Shown here: piece after piece, positions 18,147 through 27,818 of the stretch | Position numbering within the stretch: position 1 is the first letter of the stretch | How the letters are laid out: each line of letters opens with the position of its first letter | Assembly (NCBI RefSeq): GCF_963668385.1 | Contig: NZ_OY764327.1 | Span: 1,922,001 to 1,986,000, forward strand | Direction of reading: 5' to 3' | Origin: an uncultured Carboxylicivirga sp. | GTDB taxonomy: Bacteria > Bacteroidota > Bacteroidia > Bacteroidales > Marinilabiliaceae | Length of the DNA: 64,000 nucleotides | Position numbers and translations under genes: made by a program | The notes under the pieces: model-generated | Database searches by the model: none | What the model saw: only the letters and a program-made list of their open reading frames with translations | What the model was told of the DNA's origin: nothing

Positions 18147-18177
18147 CAAAAGTACTAAAAATATGCTAGTCGACAAA
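18147..18177 (-). promoter_or_regulatory. Bacteroidota promoter for the GT5-like/DUF4270 operon
   Basis: On the minus strand TTTG (18177-18174), 19 nt, TACTTTTG (18154-18147) matches the consensus in both boxes and spacing. Transcription should start near 18141. Confidence 0.75.
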
Positions 18178-18339
18178 TTATAGTTAACTCAGAATCATTG
18201 ATTCACTTAGATAAGTCGATAAATATTGATGAATAAAACACTAAAATTTTAGTTTTAGATGTGCAAAAGAGTGATTCATATTTTGTTACTTTGCGGTCGA
18301 AAAATTTAGAACCCTCGCTCTGAGGTAGTAATACATACA

Positions 18340-19200
18340 ATGAAGATAGTCAATACAGTTGCAGATTTACATAAGAGTATTGAAGCAGCAAAGCACGAAG
18401 GTAAAACAGTTGGTTTTGTACCAACTATGGGAGCTCTGCACGAAGGACATCTCTCTTTGGTTAAACAAGCCGTAGAGGCAACCGATTTTGTTGTTGTAAG
18501 TGTGTTTGTTAACCCAACTCAATTTAATAACCCAGACGATTTAGAGCGCTATCCTCGTACTTTAGAAGCGGATGCCAAATTATTAGGAAGTGTTAATTGT
18601 GAACTTCTTTTTGCGCCAACCGTTAAAGAAGTATACCCTGAAGAGGATACTCGTCAATTTAATTTTGGCGACTTAGAAACGGTTATGGAAGGTGAATTTC
18701 GTCCTGGGCATTTTAACGGAGTCGCTCAGGTTGTTAGTCGTTTGTTTGATTTGGTTCGTCCTGATAAAGCATTTTTTGGGATGAAAGATTTTCAACAATT
18801 GGCTATCATTAAAGAAATGGTAAAACAATTGAAATTAACAGTTGATATTGTTCCTTGCGACATAGTTCGTGAATCGGATGGCTTGGCAATGAGTTCACGA
18901 AATACCTTATTAAATGTTAATCAAAGAAAAAATGCACCATTGATTGCTCGTACTTTATTTGAATCTTGTAAATTTGCCACTGATTTAAATATTAACGAAC
19001 TAAAATCAAAGGTAATAACCGAAATTAATCAGTCGGATGAATTAGAGGTTGAGTACTTTGAAATAGTGGACGGAAACAGCCTGCAGGCAATTGACAAATG
19101 GAGCGATAGTGATTACATTGTAGGGTGTATTGCTGTGTTTGCTGGAGAAGTCCGATTAATTGATAACGTGACATACAAAAATACTGATCATGAATATTGA
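18340..19200 (+). CDS. panC: Pantothenate synthetase
   Basis: PanC joins pantoate and beta-alanine with ATP. The 286-residue protein has the HIGH-like ATP motif in [14 protein letters not shown] (about residues 28-41), then [18 protein letters not shown]. The [12 protein letters not shown] and DGLAMSSRN segments carry the KMSKS-equivalent. Length is normal. It overlaps panD by 11 nt, so the two last steps (beta-alanine supply and condensation) are coupled. It is divergent from the GT5-like gene, with the shared promoter region at 18114-18339. Confidence 0.97.
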   Translation: MKIVNTVADLHKSIEAAKHEGKTVGFVPTMGALHEGHLSLVKQAVEATDFVVVSVFVNPTQFNNPDDLERYPRTLEADAKLLGSVNCELLFAPTVKEVYPEEDTRQFNFGDLETVMEGEFRPGHFNGVAQVVSRLFDLVRPDKAFFGMKDFQQLAIIKEMVKQLKLTVDIVPCDIVRESDGLAMSSRNTLLNVNQRKNAPLIARTLFESCKFATDLNINELKSKVITEINQSDELEVEYFEIVDGNSLQAIDKWSDSDYIVGCIAVFAGEVRLIDNVTYKNTDHEY

Positions 19201-19540
19201 GTTAGTAAAATCTAAGTTGCACAATGTTTCGGTTACCGAGGCCAATCTGAATTATGTTGGAAGTATTACCATTGATGAAGATTTAATGGATGCTGCTAAC
19301 ATTATTGAAAACGAAAAAGTTCAGGTAGTTAATAATAACAATGGCGAACGCATTGAAACATATGTAATAAAAGGCGAAAGAGGTTCTGGTGTTATTTGTT
19401 TGAATGGTGCAGCCGCTCGAAAAGTAGCAGTAGGTGATGTGGTAATTATTATTACATATTGTAGTATGCCACTCGAAGAAGCTAAGCAATTTAAACCAAC
19501 CTTCGTGTTCCCCGATACTGCGACTAACATGCTTGTGTAA
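19190..19540 (+). CDS. panD: Aspartate 1-decarboxylase, pyruvoyl type
   Basis: The 116-residue proenzyme makes beta-alanine from aspartate. The self-cleavage site is G24-S25 in NYVGSITID, where Ser25 becomes the pyruvoyl group. The C-terminal part has the typical [22 protein letters not shown]. Length fits. The ATG lies within the end of panC (11 nt overlap), indicating co-translation. A strong terminator follows, so panCD is a closed two-gene operon. Confidence 0.97.
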   Translation: MNIELVKSKLHNVSVTEANLNYVGSITIDEDLMDAANIIENEKVQVVNNNNGERIETYVIKGERGSGVICLNGAAARKVAVGDVVIIITYCSMPLEEAKQFKPTFVFPDTATNMLV

Positions 19541-19562
19541 AGATTATACATTAAAAAATACA

Positions 19563-19600
19563 AATAATACCTCGGCTAACACCGGGGTATTATTATTTTT
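19563..19600 (+). terminator. Terminator after panD
   Basis: AATAATACCTCGG (19563-19575) pairs with CCGGGGTATTATT (19582-19594, one G-U pair) and is followed by T. Confidence 0.88.
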
Positions 19601-19628
19601 ACCTGATTACTTTTTAAAAGTTGAATAA

Positions 19629-20123
19629 ATGAAAGAGCTACAACGCATCGAAAATAAAATCAAAACCAGCAAGGAGGCAGAGGTTACAATTGAACAATGG
19701 AATGATAATGGTGAAAAAGTAGTTTTTACCAATGGATGTTTCGATATTGTGCATCGTGGACACATCGATTATCTATCAAAAGCAAAAGACTTAGGAACAA
19801 AACTGGTTCTCGGATTAAATACGGATGCTTCGGTTCGTAGATTAAAAGGAGACAGTCGTCCTATTGTAGACGAGCATTCAAGGGCTATTTTATTGGCAGC
19901 CTTGCAATTTATCGATTTAGTGGTTTATTTCGATGAAGATACTCCTTATGAGCTGATAAAAACCGTACAGCCTGATATTTTGGTTAAAGGAAGCGATTAT
20001 AAAGCAGAAGATATAGTTGGTTATGATATTGTTACTGCGAAAGGAGGAAAAGTTGAAACAATTGATTTTGTAGAAGGATTTTCGACAACTACAATTGTGG
20101 AAAAAATCAAAACATCGATGTAA
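19629..20123 (+). CDS. rfaE2: D-glycero-beta-D-manno-heptose 1-phosphate adenylyltransferase (HldE C-terminal type)
   Basis: The 164-residue nucleotidyltransferase activates heptose-1-phosphate with ATP for LPS inner-core heptose. The cytidylyltransferase-like signature is [18 protein letters not shown] with the HxGH motif. [15 protein letters not shown] and [14 protein letters not shown] are characteristic of RfaE2. It is a stand-alone version of the C-terminal half of E. coli HldE. The stop shares one base with the radA start (TAATG), so translation is probably coupled, although radA is functionally unrelated. Confidence 0.93.
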   Translation: MKELQRIENKIKTSKEAEVTIEQWNDNGEKVVFTNGCFDIVHRGHIDYLSKAKDLGTKLVLGLNTDASVRRLKGDSRPIVDEHSRAILLAALQFIDLVVYFDEDTPYELIKTVQPDILVKGSDYKAEDIVGYDIVTAKGGKVETIDFVEGFSTTTIVEKIKTSM

Positions 20124-21493
20124 TGGCTAAGACGAAATCAGTTTTTGTTTGCCAGAATTGTGGTGCAGAATCAGCAAAGTGGGTTGGAAAATGTTATTCA
20201 TGTAATGAATGGAACACTTTTGTTGAAGAAACTAAAATAACAGGTGTTGCTAAAAAGAATAGTAGGCCGGGTACGGTTCTTTCGGAACGTACTAAACCTG
20301 TGCCTGTTTCGGATGTTTCGGTGGCTGAATTGCCAAGGTTGAATACCGGAAATGAAGAATTGAATAGAGTTTTAGGAGGAGGATTGGTGCCCGGTGCAAT
20401 GGTTTTAATTGGGGGAGAACCAGGTATTGGAAAATCAACTCTAGTATTACAAACAGCTTTAAATTTACCCAATGTTAAGGTGCTTTATGTTTCGGGAGAG
20501 GAAAGTCCACAGCAGATAAAACTCAGAGCTGATCGTATTTCTTCTTCATTAGCTGAAAATTGTCATGTAGTCAGTGAGGTTTCGGTTGAGTATATCTTAA
20601 ATCATATCGAAAATACACAGCCAGACGTTTTAGTTGTGGATAGTGTTCAGACATTGGAAACGGAGCGAATAGAGTCTGCGCCAGGTAGTGTTTCTCAAAT
20701 CAGAGAGTGTACAGCTACTATTTTAAGGGTTTGTAAAGAGAAGAATTTACCTGTTTTTTTGATTGGTCATATCAATAAAGAAGGTAGTTTGGCTGGTCCT
20801 AAGGTGTTGGAACACATGGTAGATGTTGTTTTGCAGTTCGAGGGTGACAGACATCATATGTATCGTATTTTGCGTTCGATCAAAAATCGATTTGGCTCTA
20901 CTAATGAAATTGGCATTTTTGAAATGTTGGGGAGTGGTTTGCGCGAAGTTAGTAATCCATCAGAATTGTTACTGGCTACTCAGCAAAAGCAAATGAGTGG
21001 AGTAACTATTTCAGCCGCATTAGAAGGAATTAGGCCTTTTTTAATAGAAGTGCAAGCTTTGGCAAGTACTGCAGCTTATGGGAATCCACAGCGATCGGTT
21101 ACGGGGTTCGATCTTCGTCGATTAAATATGTTATTAGCGGTTTTGGAGAAAAGGGCTGGATTTAAGCTGGCAGCCAAAGATGTATTTTTGAATATTGCTG
21201 GAGGATTGAAAGTAAATGATCCTGCAATTGATTTGGCAGTTATAACAGCTGTTTTGTCATCAAATATGGATATGGTAGTATCAACTGATATATGTATGAC
21301 GGGTGAGGTTGGTTTGTCCGGAGAGATACGTCCTGTTACCAGACTTGAACAGCGAATTGGCGAAGCTGCTAAATTAGGTTTTAAATCAATAATTGTTCCG
21401 GCTTTTGTGAAAGGTATAGACCTGACAAAATTTGATATTAATATTATAAAAGCAAATAAGATCGAGGAGGCATTTAAGTTTTTATTTGCTTGA
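20123..21493 (+). CDS. radA: DNA repair protein RadA
   Basis: RadA is a RecA-like branch-migration helicase in recombination repair. In the 456 residues, an N-terminal zinc finger uses C10, C13, C24 and C27. The Walker A is GGEPGIGKST (97-106), the RadA-specific KNRFGSTNEIG follows, and a C-terminal Lon-like S16 domain contains VFLNIAGGLKVNDPAIDLAV. Length is normal. It overlaps the heptose adenylyltransferase gene by one base. The 3' end faces the PBP gene, with a terminator between. Confidence 0.96.
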   Translation: MAKTKSVFVCQNCGAESAKWVGKCYSCNEWNTFVEETKITGVAKKNSRPGTVLSERTKPVPVSDVSVAELPRLNTGNEELNRVLGGGLVPGAMVLIGGEPGIGKSTLVLQTALNLPNVKVLYVSGEESPQQIKLRADRISSSLAENCHVVSEVSVEYILNHIENTQPDVLVVDSVQTLETERIESAPGSVSQIRECTATILRVCKEKNLPVFLIGHINKEGSLAGPKVLEHMVDVVLQFEGDRHHMYRILRSIKNRFGSTNEIGIFEMLGSGLREVSNPSELLLATQQKQMSGVTISAALEGIRPFLIEVQALASTAAYGNPQRSVTGFDLRRLNMLLAVLEKRAGFKLAAKDVFLNIAGGLKVNDPAIDLAVITAVLSSNMDMVVSTDICMTGEVGLSGEIRPVTRLEQRIGEAAKLGFKSIIVPAFVKGIDLTKFDINIIKANKIEEAFKFLFA

Positions 21494-21546
21494 AAAAAAA
21501 TCCCTATCTTAATTTCTATAATCAGCTTATGGAAATAAGATAGGGA
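21493..21546 (-). terminator. Terminator for the class A PBP gene
   Basis: TCCCTATCTTA (21501-21511) pairs with TAAGATAGGGA (21536-21546). On the minus strand a run of eight T follows, so it ends the leftward PBP transcript. The loop is large. Confidence 0.75.
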
Positions 21547-21569
21547 GGAAATATTCTCTACACTCTTTA

Positions 21570-23936
21570 TTAAAAGAATTCGTTTGTTTCGCTTGTCGTT
21601 TCTGTATCATTATCTGAACCTTCACTTGCTCTGTCAGCAGAAATATGTTCATCAATACAATTTAAATCTAGGTTAAAGTTTAACGGTTTTTCAAATTCGT
21701 CTTCTCTGGTAATGTTCAAATCTGGGTTTCCATAAATGTCAAGCATGTATAGTGCAAAAACAGGTAGTGCCATATTTGCTCCTTGTCCCAGAGAAATGTT
21801 ATCGAAGTGGATATCACGATCTTCTCCACCCACCCAAACTCCTGTAACCAAGTTAGGTGTTACTCCCATAAACCAACCATCTGAGTGGTTTTGGGTGGTT
21901 CCTGTTTTGCCTCCAATCTGGTTGGTTAATTGGTATTTGTACCTAAGTCGTCGACCAGTTCCTTGCTTAACCACACCCTGTAGTAAGTTGAGCATTAAGT
22001 ATGCTGTTGATTCACTGATAGCTTCTCTTTTTTGAGGATGAAAATCACTAATGACATTTCCATATCTATCTTCAATTCGAGTTACAATAATTGGCTCTGT
22101 GTGTACTCCTTTATTTGCAAAAGTTGAATAAGATCCAACCATTTCCATCAAGCCAAAGTCAGGAGTTCCTAGGCATAATGATGGGACAGGATCCATTGGA
22201 CTTTTTATTCCCAGTTCGTGAATGGTTGAGGCTACAGCTTCAGGATTATATTGTTTCATTACCCATGCTGTAATGTTGTTGTTAGAATTGGCTAATCCCC
22301 ATTTCAATGAAACCATTTCGCCAGCCCTTTCGCTACCACTATTCCGTGGAGTCCAAGTTTTGCCGGTAGGTAAGTAAAATGTTTGAGCAATGTTAGGAAC
22401 TAAATCACAAGGAGTATGACCTTCTTGCATTGCAAGTGTATATACAAAAGGTTTAATGGTGGATCCAACCTGACGTTTCCCAACACCTGCCATATCGTAC
22501 ATAAAATGTTTGTAGTTAGGACCGCCAACGTATGCTTTTACATGTCCGGTGTGAGGATCAATTGATAACAATCCAGCTCTTAAAAAATGTTTGTAATATA
22601 ATATTGAGTCAATAGGACTCATCAATGTATCTTGCTCTCCATGCCATGTAAATACCGTCATTGGGTATTTTGTTTTAAATACAATATCTATCGTATCCTG
22701 ATTTTTCCCTTGACGACGCAAGTCTCGATAGCGTTCCGTACTTCTCATGGCACGATTGATAATTCCCTCGTACTGATCTTTGCTGATTTTATGTGTAAAT
22801 GGAGCTCTTGATCGACCTGCTTTTTCCTTAAAGAATTTTGGTTGTAAGTCTTCGCTTAAGTGAGTTTTTACTGCACTTTCGGCATAAAATTGCATGCGTG
22901 AATCAATGGTGGTATAAATTTTAATTCCATCACGATATAAGTCATACTTAGTGCCATCCGGGCGAAGGTTTTTGTTGATCCAACCAAAAAGAGGATCGTT
23001 TCGCCATGCAATGCTATCTTCAATAAACTTTTGTGATTGCCACGAAGCGTAATTTTTTCTTATTGGTTCAGAAGCTGATAGCGTCATTCGAAGATATTCT
23101 CTAAAATAAGGTGCAGGGCCTTCTTTGTGATCAGCTCTTTTGAAATGTAATTCAATAGGTAAGGCCGATAGAGAATCGTATTGCTCTTCTGTTATATATT
23201 TGGCCTTACGCATTTGGCTTAAAACTACGTTTCGTCTTTTTTGAGTTAATTCAGGCCGTCTGACAGGATTGTAATATGACGGATTTTGAAGCATTCCAAT
23301 AATTACAGCCGCTTCTTGTACTTTAATAGAATCAGTTGTTGTATTGAAAAATGTTTTAGCCGCAGACTTAATTCCATAGGCATCGTAAATAAATTCAGCC
23401 TTATTTAGATACATGGTAAGAATCTCTTCTTTCGTGTAACTTCGTTCTAGTTTAACTGCAATAACCCACTCTTTTAGTTTTTGCATAATCCTGTCTAAAA
23501 TATTAGGTGCAGGATCGTGAAAAAGCAATTTTGCCAATTGCTGAGTGATAGTACTTCCTCCTCCCGAACTTTGGTCGCGCATTAATACTGTTCTAAAAGC
23601 TACTCGGGCCAATCCACGAGGATCAATTCCAGAATGATCTTTAAAGCGAACATCTTCAGTTGCTATAAGCGCGTTAACAATATTAGGAGAAAGATCGTTG
23701 TAATTAACAAAACTTCTGTTCTCTCTGTAAAAAGTTCCAAGTAATTCATGATCACTCGAAAGAATTTCGGTCGCCAGATTCGTTTTGGGGTTTTCCAGTT
23801 CTTCAAAAGAAGGCATAAAACCCATTAGTCCCGAAGAGATTAATATAAAGAAAACGGATACAAAAGCTATTCCTGTAAAGAAAATTCCCCAAAACCATTT
23901 TAATGGTTTTTTATATGCAGAAATGGTCGAATTCAT
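21570..23936 (-). CDS. mrcA: Class A penicillin-binding protein (PBP1A-like)
   Basis: The 788-residue bifunctional enzyme polymerises and crosslinks peptidoglycan. An N-terminal membrane anchor (about residues 12-38) is followed by the GT51 domain, with the catalytic Glu94 in EDVRFKDHSGIDPRG and GGGSTITQQLAK. The transpeptidase domain has STIK (S492 nucleophile), SNN as the SxN motif in GLANSNNNITAW, and KTGTT. The tail is acidic and Thr/Ser rich. The start at 23936 was chosen because a -7 box lies at 23959-23966, downstream of the longer start at 23984. It is divergent from topA. Confidence 0.95.
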   Translation of the reverse strand: MNSTISAYKKPLKWFWGIFFTGIAFVSVFFILISSGLMGFMPSFEELENPKTNLATEILSSDHELLGTFYRENRSFVNYNDLSPNIVNALIATEDVRFKDHSGIDPRGLARVAFRTVLMRDQSSGGGSTITQQLAKLLFHDPAPNILDRIMQKLKEWVIAVKLERSYTKEEILTMYLNKAEFIYDAYGIKSAAKTFFNTTTDSIKVQEAAVIIGMLQNPSYYNPVRRPELTQKRRNVVLSQMRKAKYITEEQYDSLSALPIELHFKRADHKEGPAPYFREYLRMTLSASEPIRKNYASWQSQKFIEDSIAWRNDPLFGWINKNLRPDGTKYDLYRDGIKIYTTIDSRMQFYAESAVKTHLSEDLQPKFFKEKAGRSRAPFTHKISKDQYEGIINRAMRSTERYRDLRRQGKNQDTIDIVFKTKYPMTVFTWHGEQDTLMSPIDSILYYKHFLRAGLLSIDPHTGHVKAYVGGPNYKHFMYDMAGVGKRQVGSTIKPFVYTLAMQEGHTPCDLVPNIAQTFYLPTGKTWTPRNSGSERAGEMVSLKWGLANSNNNITAWVMKQYNPEAVASTIHELGIKSPMDPVPSLCLGTPDFGLMEMVGSYSTFANKGVHTEPIIVTRIEDRYGNVISDFHPQKREAISESTAYLMLNLLQGVVKQGTGRRLRYKYQLTNQIGGKTGTTQNHSDGWFMGVTPNLVTGVWVGGEDRDIHFDNISLGQGANMALPVFALYMLDIYGNPDLNITREDEFEKPLNFNLDLNCIDEHISADRASEGSDNDTETTSETNEFF

Positions 23937-23958
23937 ACGGTTGTTTGAATATTTCTGA

Positions 23959-23966
23959 CAAAAATA
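23959..23966 (-). promoter_or_regulatory. -7 promoter box for the PBP gene
   Basis: The minus strand reads TATTTTTG, matching TAnnTTTG, 23 nt before the chosen start. No convincing -33 box at the right distance. Confidence 0.45.
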
Positions 23967-24043
23967 GTAATTTTTAATGGACAAGAGAGGTAATTTCGTT
24001 TGCGTAAAGCATTTTCATTTTTTAACATTGCATCGAGAATTTC

Positions 24044-24051
24044 TATTTTTG
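24044..24051 (+). promoter_or_regulatory. -7 promoter box for topA
   Basis: TATTTTTG followed by CAG matches TAnnTTTG, 43 nt before the topA ATG. The -33 box is not clear. Confidence 0.5.
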
Positions 24052-24094
24052 CAGCCATTCGAATTAACGAGCGGTTATTGATAAGTACAAGGAG

Positions 24095-26527
24095 ATGGGT
24101 AAAAAAACGACGGTTAAAGAAGGCAATTTAGTAATTGTGGAGTCACCCGCAAAGGCCAAAACAATAGAAAAGTTTTTGGGCGATGATTATGTGGTGAAAT
24201 CAAGTTACGGACATATACGCGATTTATCGAAAAGTGATTTTGGTGTAGATTTAAAAAATAATTATCAGCCAGACTATATTATATCAAACGATAAGAAAGA
24301 GGTTGTTAAGGAACTCAAAGATTTAGCATCAAAAGCAAAGACTGTCTGGCTCGCATCCGATGAAGACCGTGAAGGAGAGGCTATAGCCTGGCACTTATTT
24401 GAAGTGTTAGGTCTAAAAGATGAAAATACAAAACGTATTGTATTTCACGAGATTACCAAAGAAGCAATACAGCGAGCTGTGAAAAATCCTCGCGGTATTG
24501 ATTATAATCTGGTAAATGCTCAACAAGCCCGTCGTATTTTAGATCGTTTAGTAGGTTTTGAGTTATCACCTGTTTTATGGAGAAAGGTAAAGCCATCATT
24601 GTCGGCAGGTCGTGTACAATCAGTGGCAGTGCGTTTATTGGTTGATCGCGAAAGAGAAATTTTTTCTTTTAAACCAGTTTCATCTTATCGTGTAACAGCA
24701 TTATTTGAAGTTAAAGACGATAAAGGTAGAACTACTCATTTAAAAGCTGAGTTAAATAAGCGCTTTAAAACACTCGAAGAAACCAATGAGTTTTTGCAAA
24801 AATGTGCTGATGCTCAGTTTCAGGTTTCGAAGGTTGAGAAAAAACCGCTCAAAAAGTCTCCAGCTGCTCCTTTTACAACATCTACATTGCAGCAGGAAGC
24901 ATCTCGTAAATTGGGATATTCTGTTTCGCAAACAATGTCTATTGCTCAGAAACTCTACGAAGCTGGTAAGATTACCTATATGAGAACAGACTCGGTTAAT
25001 CTATCAGAACTGGCGTTAAATATGGCATCCAGTATGATTAGCGAACAAATGGGTGAAAAATATGTGCAAATAAGAAATTATAAAACAAAAGCTAAAGGAG
25101 CACAGGAGGCTCACGAAGCGATTCGTCCAACATATCTCGATAAAGAAACGGTTAGTGGATCTAATCAGGAGAAAAAACTTTATGAATTAATCTGGAAAAG
25201 AACGATTGCATCCCAAATGGCCGATGCTCAGTTGGAAAAAACTGTAATTTCGATTGAAGCAGGATCTACGGGTGAGAAATTTGTTGCAACCGGTGAAGTG
25301 ATTAAATTCGATGGTTTCTTAAAAGTTTATATCGAATCAACAGATTCAGAGGGGGAGCATGATGATGAAAAAGATGTTTTACTTCCTCCAATGAAAGAAG
25401 GTGATGTGTTGGATATGGAGAATGTTGAAGCACGTCAGCGTTGGACTCAAAAGCCACCGCGATATACAGAAGCTAGTCTTGTTCGTAAGTTGGAAGAATT
25501 AGGTATCGGTCGTCCGTCTACTTACGCACCAACTATTTCTACTATTCAAAACCGTGGGTATGTTGAGAAAGAAGATCGTGATGGTACTGAGCGTGAATAT
25601 AAGTATTTAAAGGTTGTACCTGGTGCCCAGGTTGAAGTAAGTGATAAGACTGAGATTACAGGAGCTGAAAGGTCAAAATTATTCCCTACCGATATCGGTA
25701 TGGTTGTAAATGACTTTTTAGTTCGTTATTTCGAAGATATCGTATCCTTTGATTTTACGGCACAGGTTGAAAAAGAGTTTGATGAAATCGCTCTTGGAAA
25801 AGTAACCTGGAATAAATCAATTGACGAATTTTATAAGCCTTTTCACGAGAAGGTGGAAGAAACTATAGAAACATCGGAAAAAAGTACTGGTGAAAGAATT
25901 CTAGGTGAAGATCCAGCAACAGGTAAACCTATTCTTGTACGAATTGGACGATTTGGTCCAATGGCACAAATAGGTGAATCATCAGAAGATTCTGAGGAAA
26001 AACCAAAATTTGCATCTTTACGCAAAGGTCAGCATATTGAAACAATAACGCTGGAAGAGGCTCTTGATCTGTTTAAATTACCTCGTACTTTAGGAGAATT
26101 TGAAAATAAAGTGGTTGTGATTGGAATCGGGCGTTTTGGTCCTTACATCCGTCACGATGGTAAGTTTGTCTCTTTGAAGAAAGGTATTGATGATCCTATG
26201 GAGATTGATTTGGATACAGCTATTATTCGAATCAAGGATAAAAGGGAAGAGGATGCAAAAAAAATGATCAAAGTATTCGAAGAGGATGCCGAACTTCAGG
26301 TGTTAAATGGTCGTTGGGGGCCTTATATCAAATATCAAAAGAAGAATTATAAAATACCTAAAGACAAGGTTGCCGAAGAATTGACGTTTGATGACTGTAA
26401 AAAACTAATTGAGGAGCAGGATAAAGGTGGAAGTAAAAAAACTGCGGCCAAAAAAACTACAGCCAAGAAATCGACTACAACGAAAATGAAAACAACGGCA
26501 ACGAAGAAAAAAACAACTAAAAAATAA
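24095..26527 (+). CDS. topA: DNA topoisomerase I (type IA)
   Basis: TopA relaxes negative supercoils. In the 810 residues, the TOPRIM domain begins LVIVESPAKAKTIEKFLG (E16) with the acidic DEDREGE motif near residue 90. The catalytic Tyr295 is in ITYMRTDS. Instead of E. coli-like zinc ribbons, the C-terminus carries three GRxGP-type repeats (GRFGPMAQIG, GRFGPYIRHDG, GRWGPYIKYQ). It ends in a Lys/Thr/Ala-rich tail of about 30 residues that likely binds DNA nonspecifically. The gene after it starts 17 nt downstream. Confidence 0.96.
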   Translation: MGKKTTVKEGNLVIVESPAKAKTIEKFLGDDYVVKSSYGHIRDLSKSDFGVDLKNNYQPDYIISNDKKEVVKELKDLASKAKTVWLASDEDREGEAIAWHLFEVLGLKDENTKRIVFHEITKEAIQRAVKNPRGIDYNLVNAQQARRILDRLVGFELSPVLWRKVKPSLSAGRVQSVAVRLLVDREREIFSFKPVSSYRVTALFEVKDDKGRTTHLKAELNKRFKTLEETNEFLQKCADAQFQVSKVEKKPLKKSPAAPFTTSTLQQEASRKLGYSVSQTMSIAQKLYEAGKITYMRTDSVNLSELALNMASSMISEQMGEKYVQIRNYKTKAKGAQEAHEAIRPTYLDKETVSGSNQEKKLYELIWKRTIASQMADAQLEKTVISIEAGSTGEKFVATGEVIKFDGFLKVYIESTDSEGEHDDEKDVLLPPMKEGDVLDMENVEARQRWTQKPPRYTEASLVRKLEELGIGRPSTYAPTISTIQNRGYVEKEDRDGTEREYKYLKVVPGAQVEVSDKTEITGAERSKLFPTDIGMVVNDFLVRYFEDIVSFDFTAQVEKEFDEIALGKVTWNKSIDEFYKPFHEKVEETIETSEKSTGERILGEDPATGKPILVRIGRFGPMAQIGESSEDSEEKPKFASLRKGQHIETITLEEALDLFKLPRTLGEFENKVVVIGIGRFGPYIRHDGKFVSLKKGIDDPMEIDLDTAIIRIKDKREEDAKKMIKVFEEDAELQVLNGRWGPYIKYQKKNYKIPKDKVAEELTFDDCKKLIEEQDKGGSKKTAAKKTTAKKSTTTKMKTTATKKKTTKK

Positions 26528-26544
26528 TATATAAGGCTAATTTA

Positions 26545-27705
26545 GTGATAGAAGAGATAAAGCATTATTTTGAACGTAGTTCCTCAAAAGTTCAATTTTC
26601 TTTTGTGGGTGGAGAAAGTGAATTTCTGATATCGCAGGTTACTTGTTTGCATGATTTGGATCACGTCCAGTTTAATGATTATAGTATTGCTTTTATTGGT
26701 GTGCCAGATGGAAGATATTCACGAAGTAAAGGTGTTGCAAATTATCCCGAAGTTTGTAGGTCTTTTCTTTGGGGGTTAAGAACTTTAGATAAAAAAGATA
26801 AGAGAATATTGGATCTAGGCAATATTCTGGGAAAAACATTAGATGATAGGTATAAGGCTTTAGAAGATGTTTTGCTTTTCTTATTAAAAGAAAATGTGTT
26901 TCCTGTTGTTGTTGGAGGAGGACAGGATTATACAATTCCAATGGCATGGGCAATAAAAAATATAAATACTACGTTTCGTTTATCAGTTGTTGATGCAAAA
27001 ATAGATTGGGCTATGCCTGAAATGGATTTTTCATCTAGTAGTTATTTAGGCTTATTGGCTTTTGATAAAAAACGGAGGCCGTATGATTTGTCTGTTATTG
27101 GAGTTCAAAAATATTTGTTCAGCCAATATCAGCAGGATCAGATGAAGAAAGCTTCATTTGATTTTTTGCGTTTAGGAGAAATAAGGAAAAAAGGTATACA
27201 GATTTCTGAACCCTGGTTACGAGATGCAGATATTGTGAGTTTTGATTTTACATGTGTCAAGCAAGCAGATCAGCCTGCTCACCTCATTCCAATGCCAAAT
27301 GGATTTAGTGGAGATGAATTGTGTCAATTGAGTTGGTATGCAGGAGTCAGTGATAAGTTAAAAGCGATTGGTTTTTTTGAATTAGATTTTGAAATTGATA
27401 AAAATTCACAAGGATCAATGCTGGGTGCACAAGCAATTTGGTATGCGTTAGAGGGAGTTTGTAATCGACATAGTGATTTTCCTGTTAAAAATATCGATGA
27501 TTATTCGCAATATATTGTTCATTTGAATGACTATGAGATAGATATGCGTTTTTATAATAACCCGATTAATGATAGATGGTGGGTGGAAGTACCCGCAGGT
27601 GAGGGAAAACAAATAGTTGCTTGTTCGAAAAAAGATTTTGAGGATGCATCTAAAAATGAGATTCCTGAAAGATGGTTTAGGTTTGTAAATAAAAAAGTAT
27701 TGTAA
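26545..27705 (+). CDS. Arginase/formimidoylglutamase-fold protein with altered metal site
   Basis: The 386-residue protein has the ureohydrolase layout: VVVGGGQDYTIPMAWA, SVVDAKIDWAMP and DIVSFDFTCVKQAD. The six canonical metal ligands (His; Asp, His, Asp; Asp, Asp) read D128, D150, K152, D154, D234 and T236, so three have changed. A dimanganese hydrolase is unlikely unless the site is remodelled. The start is GTG at 26545, as no ATG is near. It lies 17 nt after topA and about 110 nt before the type IX secretion operon, and could be co-transcribed with either. It is often labelled formimidoylglutamase in relatives, but the activity is not supported here. Confidence 0.75.
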   Translation: MIEEIKHYFERSSSKVQFSFVGGESEFLISQVTCLHDLDHVQFNDYSIAFIGVPDGRYSRSKGVANYPEVCRSFLWGLRTLDKKDKRILDLGNILGKTLDDRYKALEDVLLFLLKENVFPVVVGGGQDYTIPMAWAIKNINTTFRLSVVDAKIDWAMPEMDFSSSSYLGLLAFDKKRRPYDLSVIGVQKYLFSQYQQDQMKKASFDFLRLGEIRKKGIQISEPWLRDADIVSFDFTCVKQADQPAHLIPMPNGFSGDELCQLSWYAGVSDKLKAIGFFELDFEIDKNSQGSMLGAQAIWYALEGVCNRHSDFPVKNIDDYSQYIVHLNDYEIDMRFYNNPINDRWWVEVPAGEGKQIVACSKKDFEDASKNEIPERWFRFVNKKVL

Positions 27706-27782
27706 ACCAAAATGAAAAAAGGTAGATTTTGAATATTCGTATTAAAAATGAAACCTTTCATAAATTTTAACAGTATATATCC

Positions 27783-27801
27783 CCAGCATTTTGTTAGCTG
27801 G
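27783..27801. other. Small hairpin upstream of porP
   Basis: CCAGC, nine-base loop, GCTGG. No T-run, so it could lie in the leader of the type IX operon. Confidence 0.35.
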
Positions 27802-27818
27802 ATTTAATAAGTTTTGAC

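Noticed and set aside
23937-23984. Longer PBP start (ATG at 23984)
   Set aside because: The -7 box at 23959-23966 lies downstream of it, and the added residues (MSIKNYYFCQKYSNNR) are not typical.
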